From Actinomycetales bacterium (GTDB lineage: Bacteria > Actinomycetota > Actinomycetes > Actinomycetales > Dermatophilaceae), in contig JADJVX010000007.1 of NCBI GenBank assembly GCA_016710385.1, positions 1 through 31,131 of the forward strand: a DNA stretch of 31,131 nt. Reading direction: 5' to 3'. The first letter of the stretch is position 1, and each line of letters opens with the position of its first letter. This document shows, one piece after another, positions 24,773 through 31,131 of the stretch. The translations under genes and the position numbers were made by a program. The notes beneath the pieces were generated by a model. It was not told where the DNA came from, ran no database searches, and was given only the letters and a program-made list of their open reading frames with translations.

Positions 24773-25824
24773 CCGGGGGGGGGCGGGGGGCCCCCCGCGC
24801 GCCCCGGGGGGGGGGGGGACCCCCGGCCCCGGGGGGGGGGGGGGGGGGGGGTTTCCGGCCGTACGAGGAGCCGGCAATACGGGTAGGCGCTGCGAGACCT
24901 GCCGACGTCGCCGGGTTTCCCAGCCGTCCAGCCGCCGATATGCCGGGGAACCTTCCGACTCGCCGTGTTACGTCCGTCCAGCGGCCGAGTACGGCGCGGC
25001 GCACAGCTCTTCGGCGGGGACGAGCACTGGCGGGGCGTCGGACCAGATCAGCGAGTCGCTCGCTTACGAGAAGGCCCTGGCATTTCCCGCCACCCACGAG
25101 GCCCCGATCGCGCAGTCATCGATCAACAAAGCGGGACTTGGTCTAGGAGCAGCCAGGCGTCGACGCCTCATCTCCTTGCGCTGCAAATCCTCGTGGAACG
25201 ACTGGACGGCTTCGTCCGCAAGCGGCCCCGGGGGGGCCGGGCGCGGGGCCGCGGACGGGGGGCCCCGAGAGGAACCCCCCCCGGGGGGGGGGGCGGGGCG
25301 CCCGGGGGGCGGGGGGGGGGGCGCGGGCGGGGCACGGGGGGGGAACAGCGCCGCCGCCCCCCCCCGGCCCCGGCCGGGGGGGCAACGGGGGGCGGGGGGG
25401 GCGGGCCCCGGCCCGCACGCGGACCCGGGGGGACGGGGGCACCCGGCCCCGCCACCACGCCCCGGCCGCCCCGCCCCTTCAACGCCAGGCGGGCCGCGCA
25501 CGGGGCCGCGGCGGGGGCCGCCGGGGGCCGGGGGCCCGGCGGGGGCCCCCCCGGGGGGGGGGGCCGGGCCCCGAGGGGGCCCGGGGCCCCCCGCGCCGGC
25601 GGCCCAAGCCGACGGCCGGGCCGGGCCCGCGACCGCGCGCCGCCGCCGCCCAGCCCAGGGCGGGACGGAGCGGGGGGGGCCCCGGGGCCCCGCGCGCCCG
25701 GGCCCGGCCCCCCGGGGACGCGGGGCTGGGTCACCGCTGGCCCAATCCGCCACGCATCGGGCATCGCCGGGGCGGATGCACTTCCCCAGGGTGGCTGTCA
25801 CCCCTGCCGCGTAGCCTGAAACCC
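24773..25824. other. G/C homopolymer tracts and unassigned sequence
   Basis: 24773-24851 and 25227-25720 are almost entirely G and C, with runs of up to about 23 G, unlike any coding or structural DNA elsewhere in the window. They look like base-calling or assembly artefact. 24910-24972 holds a diverged copy of the 52-bp repeat. 24973-25226 has normal composition with short readable peptides in two frames, such as QILVERLDGFVRKR, but no gene I recognise. Confidence 0.6.
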
Positions 25825-26417
25825 ATGGCAACCGTCCTGCTGCTGCATTCCGCCCTCGGTCTCCGTCCGGCGCTCCACGCCCTCACCGATCACCTGCGCA
25901 GCGCAGGCCACCAGGTCATCGCCCCTGACCTGCTCGACGGGCGCACCTTCGCGGGGGGCGAGTCCGGGTATGCCGAGGCGATAGCCCACGTCCGGGAGCA
26001 CAAACCCGCCATCGAGCAGCGGGCGGGCACGGCATACGACAGCATCTCGGGGCTCGCGTCGTGGTGGGGTTCTCGATGGGAGCCGGCATCGCGCAGGAGT
26101 TCGCGCAGACCCGGCCCGAGGTGGCGGGTGCGATCCTCTGCGGGGGCGGCGGGTTCTTCGACGGGTGGACGCCCGAGCGCTGGCGCCACGATGTGCCGCT
26201 GGCCCTGCATCACGCCGTCGACGACCCGTGGGCCGATCCGGCCGAGGCTCGACTGCTCGTCGACATCGCTGCGCGCGCGGGGGCTGATGTGTCGCATTAC
26301 GTCTACCCGGGCAAGGGGCACCTCTTCTTCGACGCCGGCCTGCCTGATGAATACGACGCCGCGCTCGCCGACCTGCTGCGCATCCGGCTGCTGGGCTTCC
26401 TCGGCCGCTTCGCCTGA
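25825..26417 (+). CDS. Alpha/beta hydrolase, dienelactone-hydrolase-like, with one frame change
   Basis: A protein of about 195 residues. It starts MATVLLLHSALGLRPA at 25825, a strand-loop typical of dienelactone hydrolase-like proteins. GHQVIAPDLLDG follows. A frame change near 26050 joins to VVGFSMGAGIAQEFAQTRPE, the nucleophile elbow with Ser. The triad is probably completed by Asp in HHAVDDPWAD and His in YPGKGHLFFD. The stop is at 26417. The frame change lies in a short G-rich stretch, so a sequencing indel is likely. Substrate unknown. The next gene starts 9 bp later. Confidence 0.8.
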
Positions 26418-26426
26418 CGCTCCACC

Positions 26427-27254
26427 TTGACCCACGATGACGAGCCGCAGCACAGACCTCAGCCGCACGGCACACGTCATCGGGGTGATCGCACCGCGGT
26501 CACCGCCGCTGCGCTACTGGAGTTCGCGCGTCCTGGCAGCTTCGACGGCCGCCCCGCGACGTGCCTCGATCCCGCGGTCAACCCCGGCGCCCAGCTGCGG
26601 TGCTTCTGCGAGGCCGTCGGCACCGGTCTGCTGCGCCAACCCGCCAACGCCCTGAGCAACCTCGCCTTCCTCGTGGCCGGTGCGACGGCATATCGGTCGG
26701 TCCGCGCCCTCGACCCCGGTCGGCCCGAGCGAGCCCTGGCCCGCGCGGCCGCCTTGGCCATGATCGCCGTCGGGGCGGGCAGCCTGGCCTACCACGGCGG
26801 CCTCACCTTCGCGGGTCAACTCCTGGACGTGCAAGGCATGTATCTCATCGCCGTCCTGCTCCTGGTCGGCAGCTGCCGCCGCACCGCCCTCGCAGAGCGT
26901 GCCCCGCCGATCGCGCTCGCGCTCCTGGCCGCTCTCGCCGTTGTCCAATGGGCTCTGCCCGACAGCCGCCGGTGGCTCTTCGCGGTCGTGTTGCTGCCCG
27001 CGATCGTCGCGGAAGCGCGGCGAGCGCCGGGCTCGCCACCGCTGCGCGCTGCGGTCGCGCTGCTGACGCTCGGGTATGCCGGGTGGCTGGCTGACGAGCG
27101 CGGGCTCTGGTGTGATCCTGCTTCGCTCCTACAGGGGCACGCCGGGTGGCATCTCGCGACGGCGGGGTCGGCCTACCTCATGGTGCGGCACTATCGGTGG
27201 GCGGCGGAGCGGGCCGCGACGACGACGAGTGTGAACGCGACCGTCGCGACATAG
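26427..27254 (+). CDS. Ceramidase-family (CREST) integral membrane protein
   Basis: A 275-residue protein with about seven membrane segments after a polar N-terminus. Family features are the FCE motif in LRCFCEAVGTGLLRQ (about residues 57-71), PANALSNLAFLVAG, the conserved Ser/His in GAGSLAYHGG (about 116-125), an Asp in QLLDVQGMY, and near the C-terminus LWCDPASLLQGHAGWHLATA, whose His pair would bind the active-site zinc. Bacterial members are of unknown substrate. The start ATG 26427 is 9 bp after the hydrolase stop, so the two genes are co-transcribed. Confidence 0.75.
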   Translation: MTHDDEPQHRPQPHGTRHRGDRTAVTAAALLEFARPGSFDGRPATCLDPAVNPGAQLRCFCEAVGTGLLRQPANALSNLAFLVAGATAYRSVRALDPGRPERALARAAALAMIAVGAGSLAYHGGLTFAGQLLDVQGMYLIAVLLLVGSCRRTALAERAPPIALALLAALAVVQWALPDSRRWLFAVVLLPAIVAEARRAPGSPPLRAAVALLTLGYAGWLADERGLWCDPASLLQGHAGWHLATAGSAYLMVRHYRWAAERAATTTSVNATVAT

Positions 27255-27564
27255 AGCGACGCCACCGGCGTGGTGCCGATGGCGTCGAAGGCTGGTGCGG
27301 GTCGGACCCAGATTTCCCCCCGGGTCGACGAGCCGCGAGGCCGGTCAGAAGGTCCGGAAGTGGACCTGGTCGCGGTGGTGGTAGTACGAAGCGCCATGCT
27401 TCGTGCTCTTACCGAAGAGCGGGAACAGGACGATCCAGCTAGGCATGATGACGTAACTCAGTTTCGTGTTGATGGACGCGCCCTCGGACTGAGGACTCGC
27501 TGTCTATTATGTTCGATCCACGGACAAACTTCAAATTCTGCATCCAGACCCCGAGGGTAGGGCC
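27255..27564. other. Intergenic region with a possible minus-strand gene remnant
   Basis: No full gene. On the minus strand, about 27476 down to a stop at 27345, one frame reads INTKLSYVIMPSWIVLFPLF and then ASYYHHRDQVHFRTF. That looks more like real protein than chance, but an in-frame stop lies just upstream and no start precedes it. It may be the end of a decayed gene. It is also less GC-rich than its neighbours. Confidence 0.35.
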
Positions 27565-28574
27565 ATGACCGACGCTCCACAGCGCGAAATTCCGCAAATC
27601 GTCCTGTCTGAGCCCGCGTCTCTGGTCCTGCGTGGGCAGACCTTCGACGCCTCCCGGCCGGCCGTCATGGCGATCGTCAACCGCACCCCCGACTCGTTCT
27701 TCGCCGGCAACCGGCACGCCGACCTCGACAGCGCGCTGCGCGCCTCGACAGCGCGGTCGCGCTCGGTGCCGACATCGTCGACGTCGGCGGCGTCCGGGCC
27801 GGCTCCGAGGGCGACCCGGTCGGCGTGCAGGAGGAGATCGAGCGGGTGGTGCCCTTCCTCGTCCGGGCGCGGACGGCATACCCGCAGTTGCTGTTGAGTC
27901 TGGACACGTGGCGCGCGGACGTGCTGCGCGCGGCGATGGCTGCCGGCGCGGGCGTCGACCTCGTCAATGACACCTGGGCCGGCTACGACAGCGACCTGCT
28001 GCCCGCCGCGGTCGAGGCCGGCGCGGGCTATGTCGTCTCGCACACCGGGGGCCGCCCGCCGCGCACCGACCCGGTCGACGTCACGTATGGTCCCGACCCC
28101 CTCGACGTCGTGCGCGACGTCGTGTCCACTCTCGCCGCGGGAGCCGCCAGGGCAACTGCCCTCGGTATGCCGTCCGAGCGAGTCCTCGTCGACCCCACCC
28201 TGGACTTCGGCAAGACGACCGCCCACTCGCTGCGGGTGCTCCGGCATACCGCGGCGGTGGCAGCGTTGGGTTTCCCTGTGTTGCAGGCACTGTCGCGCAA
28301 GGACTTCGTCGGTGAGACGCTCGACCTGCCGACCGAGGAGCGGCTGGAGGGCAGCCTGGCGGCGACCGCGATTGCTGCCTGGCTGGGCGCGACCGTCTTC
28401 CGGGCCCATGATGTGCGGGCGACGCGTCGGGTTGTCGACATGGTGGCCTCGATCCGGGGTGACCGCCCGCAGCAGGTGGCCGTCCGCGGATTGGGACCAC
28501 ACAGTCGCGATGTGGACGCATCCGCGACAGATCGGGCGCGCTCGGGAGTGCGCGGGCAGGCTACTCGTGGGTAG
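27565..28574 (+). CDS. Dihydropteroate synthase homologue, FolP2-like, with one frame change
   Basis: A protein of about 335 residues of the pterin-binding DHPS family. It starts MTDAPQREIP at 27565. Motifs in order are PAVMAIVNRTPDSFF (family VNVTPDSF), a frame change near 27745, ADIVDVGGVRAGSEG (family DIGGEST), LLLSLDTWRADVL, VDLVNDTWAGYD, VDPTLDFGKTTAHSLR (family DPGIGFGKT), VLQALSRKDFVGETL and FRAHDVRATR. Changes at usually fixed places (VNRTPDS, no EST, DPTLDFGKT) match the mycobacterial FolP2 type, which lacks normal DHPS activity, more than FolP1. The first segment and the rest are in different frames, probably from an indel. Confidence 0.85.
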
Positions 28575-28620
28575 GCCGAAAATGACCCGAAGAAGGGGTG
28601 GCGCTTTTCACACGACGTGC

Positions 28621-28794
28621 TAGCGTCGGCGTCGGTTGCAGTTGCAGTTCCTCGCAGGACGGACCTCGTAGCCACGCCATTCCAGGACGTGGCCGGAGTT
28701 CCCAAAGACTCGGGTACGACCCGGTTGTGGGTAGGCGGCAGCACCGGGGTTCGCGAGGTGCGGGCCCAGTGTCCAGATAGAGAGAGTTATCCCC
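28621..28794 (+). promoter_or_regulatory. Leader region of the cold-shock gene
   Basis: A TAGCGT element at 28621 could be the -10 box, leaving a leader of roughly 165 nt, as expected for cspA-type RNA thermosensor leaders. No good -35 box is seen. Confidence 0.35.
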
Positions 28795-28998
28795 ATGGCA
28801 CAGGGAACCGTCAAGTGGTTCAACGCTGAGAAGGGCTTCGGCTTCATCGCCCAGGATGGTGGCGGGCCGGACGTCTTCGTCCACTACTCCGCCATTCAGA
28901 CCCAGGGCTACCGGACCCTCGACGAGGCACAGCGCGTCGAGTTCGAGGTCACCCAGGGCCCCAAGGGCCCGCAGGCAGACCAGGTTCGTCCGCTCTGA
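28795..28998 (+). CDS. Cold-shock domain protein (CspA family)
   Basis: A 67-residue single cold-shock domain. RNP1 is KGFGFIAQ (residues about 13-20) and RNP2 is VFVHYSAI (about 27-34). The start MAQGTVKWFNAEKG and length are typical. It binds single-stranded RNA and DNA and melts secondary structure. It stands alone, with a long leader before it and a strong hairpin after it. Confidence 0.96.
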   Translation: MAQGTVKWFNAEKGFGFIAQDGGGPDVFVHYSAIQTQGYRTLDEAQRVEFEVTQGPKGPQADQVRPL

Positions 28999-29034
28999 TC
29001 GTCGACAACGACCTGCGCTGACATCGTCGGCGCG

Positions 29035-29070
29035 CGTGAGCCCCTCGTGCTGCGGCACGGGGGGCTCACG
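29035..29070 (+). terminator. Rho-independent-like hairpin after the cold-shock gene
   Basis: Sixteen-bp arms (CGTGAGCCCCTCGTGC with one G-T pair) enclose a 4-nt loop, 37 bp past the stop. No T-run follows. It is not built from the GGTATGCCG motif, although a copy lies right after it at about 29083. Confidence 0.75.
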
Positions 29071-29099
29071 GCATGCCAAGGCACGGCATACCAGAGCAC

Positions 29100-29135
29100 G
29101 GGGTGCCCGAGCAGGGAGTGCCCGAGCAGGGAGTG
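29100..29135. repeat. 15-bp tandem repeat GAGTGCCCGAGCAGG
   Basis: About two and a half units lie between the convergent cspA and LCP genes. They are followed by a small GTGCAC-based hairpin (29134-29149). Confidence 0.6.
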
Positions 29136-29154
29136 CACCGTAGGTGCACCGATC

Positions 29155-30692
29155 TCAGCAGGCCTCCTCGAGATCCACCGGCGCGCTGGGCGGCGGGGTG
29201 CTCGTGGTGGTGGTGGTGCTCGGGGTCTTCGTCGAGGTGGGCGTCGGCTTCTTCGTCGGCGTCTTGGTCGTGGTCGAGGGCTTCGACGTGGTCGAGGGCG
29301 GTACGACCAGGCTCGGGTCGATGGCCTCCCGAATCATCCGGCGAATCGCGACGAAACTCGGACTCGCCGGATTGATGTTGTCCGGGGTGAAGGCCAGTGA
29401 GCTGATCGTCGCACCCTTGACCCGGGTGACGAGTTCGGCCCAGGCCGGCAGGTCGGTGGGAGGGATGTCCGTCTGGACGTTGTCCTTGGCGACCTGGGCG
29501 AGCGCCGGGTATTTGCTCAGCATCGTGCCGACATTGACCTGGCCGATGAGTTTGCCCACGAGACAACGTTGCCGGCGCATCCGACCGAAGTCGTCGCTGG
29601 TGATGCGGGATCGGGCGTACCACAGCGCGTGGAAGCCGTCGAGCAGTTGCACGCCGGGCTGGATCCAGGAGTCGACGCCGTAGATGTTGCCTGCAGCGTT
29701 GAGATGCCCACCGATCGGCAGCTTCTCTTTGACGTTGATGACCACCCCGCCCATCGCGTTGACCAGGGCCTCGAAGCCCTTGAGGTCGACGATCGTCGTG
29801 TAGTCGATGTGCAGTCCCGAAATCTCCTGCAGCACCCCCTTGAGCGTGGTGAGCCCGGGCTGCTTGGTCCCTTTGAACAGTTCCGGATGATTGACCTCGG
29901 CCTCGTGCCATACCGCGTTGAGCAGGCACTCGCTGCCGCAGGTGTAGCCCTTGGGGTAGATCTTGGAGAGCGGGTTACTGACCGGGAACGGCACGTTCTG
30001 CAGGTTGCGGGGGAAGGAGAAGAGGATCGTCTGACCGGTCCTGGGCTCGATCGAGGCGATCATCATCGAGTCGGTGCGGACGCCGATCCGGTCGTCGCCG
30101 GCGTCGGAACCCAGCAGCAGGACGTTGACGCGTGAGACATCGGCCCACGGGTCGGACCCGCCGCTCGGGCGTGCCGTCTCACCGTCGGTCTGGTCGAGGT
30201 CCACTTGAGCGAACAGCGTGCCGATGACGTCGCGTTGGATCAACGAATAGCGCACCGCGGTGGCCATGGGGAACGGCGACAACCAGGCACATCAGCGCCG
30301 CCAGGGCCCGCAGGCCGACGCGCTGGACGCGGTCGAGTCGAGTGTCCATGGTCCCGCGGTGGGTGAGCCAGATCGACCACATCCAGAGCAACCCGCCGAG
30401 CAGCAGGAGTGCCGCCGCGATGAGCAGGGCTCCGGCCGCACCGCAACGGCCAACGCCGCAGCAGTCGGGCCTTTGGCGAAGACCACTGCAGCGATAGCTG
30501 CCGTCGTGCCGGCGGCGAGGGTGACTTGATGATCCAGCCGAGTCGGTAGAAGCGGGTCTGGGTGAGACCTGCGCCGGGAAGATCGCGCTCATCACGGTCA
30601 AGGTGGCAGACCTGCAGGCCAGGCGGCTGGCCGTCAGCCGACGCCGACTGCGCGAGCCCGCGGGGAGAGGGTCGCCGAGCGTCGCCGGTCAT
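29155..30692 (-). CDS. LytR-CpsA-Psr (LCP) cell-wall ligase, N-terminal part with frame changes
   Basis: A membrane-anchored protein of about 510 residues that in this family transfers wall polymers to peptidoglycan. The extracellular LCP domain is intact from about 30270 down to 29155: RVNVLLLGSDAGDDRIGVRT, SMMIASIEPRTGQTILFSFP with RNLQ, then DYTTIVDLKGFEALVNAMGG, LDGFHALWYARSRITSDD and RMRRQRCLVGKLI, which gives the acidic and Arg residues expected for substrate binding. A Thr/Pro/Lys-rich tail ends in EEAC. The N-terminal part needs at least four frame changes to recover three to four membrane helices (ALLIAAALLLLGGLLWMWSI among them). The start ATG 30692 is chosen for its strong AAGGGGG ribosome site 9 bases upstream. 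Confidence 0.8.
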
Positions 30693-30907
30693 GGCGAGGG
30701 TTCCCCCTTGGCGGTGGTGTCGTGCATGGGTGTCGTGGACATTGTGCACCTCATCCCTAGCGACGACGGCCCCGCCGGTCCGGTTGCCTGCCCGAGGTGT
30801 GATTTCTTTCGGCGGCGGTTTTGGTCCGGCCCCGGCTGCCCCGGTAGCCGTGACGGCCCCTTCGGTATGCCGCGTGCTCCGGCCCGCGTGTATCTCCGGT
30901 TGGGTGG

Positions 30908-30994
30908 GGAGGCGTCGCATAGTGGCCCAGTGCGCCCGCCGGCTAAGTGGGTTGGGATTAACCTCCCTCGCGGGTTCAAATCCCGCCGCCTCCG
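30908..30994 (+). tRNA. tRNA-Ser (anticodon GCT), with unusual base 33
   Basis: Acceptor arms GGAGGCG and CGCCTCC pair fully and the discriminator is G. The T-arm GCGGGTTCAAATCCCGC is intact. The anticodon arm CCCGC-CGGCTAA-GTGGG gives anticodon GCT, but base 33 is G (30941) where nearly all tRNAs have T, and one stem pair is G-T. A substitution error is likely in this low-quality stretch. Confidence 0.88.
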
Positions 30995-31003
30995 CTAGCA
31001 CGG

Positions 31004-31051
31004 CACGACTTTGGTGGTGATCTCCGCACGGAGCTCACCACCAAAGTCGTG
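31004..31051. terminator. Strong hairpin after tRNA-Ser
   Basis: Perfect 17-bp arms (CACGACTTTGGTGGTGA and complement) flank a 14-nt loop that can itself pair (CTCCGCACGGAG). It starts 10 bp after the tRNA and is the longest stem in the window. It probably ends tRNA transcription. Confidence 0.7.
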
Positions 31052-31131
31052 AAGGCCAACCCGCGCTGGTCAGGCTGCCGCCGCAAGATCCACCGGCGCA
31101 TGGCCACGAAGCGCACGACCGTCGAGAGTGC

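Larger units (their letters stand above)
579..30875. repeat. Dispersed 9-mer GGTATGCCG/CGGCATACC
   Basis: About 31 exact copies in both orientations by hand count, including about 1429, 1645, 1739, 2981, 6661, 6675, 10515, 12339, 13666, 13683, 15859, 17659, 18592, 19028, 20040, 22269, 28162 and 29083. At 70% GC about 0.4 would be expected. Copies sit in coding regions (giving Y-A-V, A-Y-R or G-M-P-S by frame) and, as inverted pairs, in hairpins after genes. Confidence 0.9.

Noticed and set aside
25064..25831. Long Gly/Pro/Arg-rich open frames on both strands
   Set aside because: They come from G/C homopolymer tracts with no stops, are open in several frames at once and show no domain.

Overview
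The window is high-GC (about 70% by eye) DNA from an actinobacterium. Gene content (FolP2-like protein, DUF222/HNH nuclease, LCP protein, CspA, membrane Fe-S oxidoreductase, cysK-cysE) and style fit Micrococcales, probably the Intrasporangiaceae/Dermatophilaceae group; that placement is inference. No insertion sequence, rRNA or CRISPR array is visible.

Layout. 1-4047 (+): the 3' part of dcd, then an OpuC-type glycine betaine/choline ABC importer (ATPase, permease, permease, binding lipoprotein). All are recognisable but cut by many single-base frame changes. 4070-6143 (-): a WXG100-like N-terminal domain joined to an alpha/beta hydrolase, followed by two related, damaged lipoprotein genes. 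6765-9066 (-): a membrane-bound Fe-S oxidoreductase. 9179-10278 (-): a DHFR/RibD-like reductase and a PhnB/VOC protein. 10611-13621 (+): a MarR regulator, a ferritin-like diiron protein and a 2Fe-2S/flavin reductase, with two palindromic operator candidates. 14097-16442 (-): DUF222/HNH nuclease and a YtxH-like protein. 16671-18431 (+): cysK and cysE for cysteine synthesis.

18439-24041 (-) is the most striking locus: an S8 peptidase, an ECF sigma factor, a small protein with a predicted beta-sandwich, and a 917-residue helical-repeat/CHAT protease. The first three overlap by 4 bp (ATGA) and the CHAT gene follows after 13 bp. Two predicted proteases with a sigma factor in one operon suggest a proteolysis-controlled transcriptional switch.

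24234-25800: tRNA-Ser(UGA), a duplication of its 3' end, a 52-bp tandem repeat able to form hairpins, and G/C homopolymer tracts that look like sequence artefact. 25825-30692: alpha/beta hydrolase, ceramidase-family membrane protein, FolP2-like protein, cold-shock protein, and an LCP protein on the minus strand. The window ends with tRNA-Ser(GCU) and a strong hairpin.

Two window-wide patterns matter. First, the 9-mer GGTATGCCG/CGGCATACC occurs about 31 times by hand count, against well under one expected. Single copies lie inside genes, and inverted pairs form hairpins just after genes, much like the uptake-sequence terminators of Neisseria. Second, frame changes are concentrated at 1-8.2 kb and 25.8-30.7 kb, while 9-24 kb is clean, so most broken genes are more likely sequence errors than true pseudogenes.
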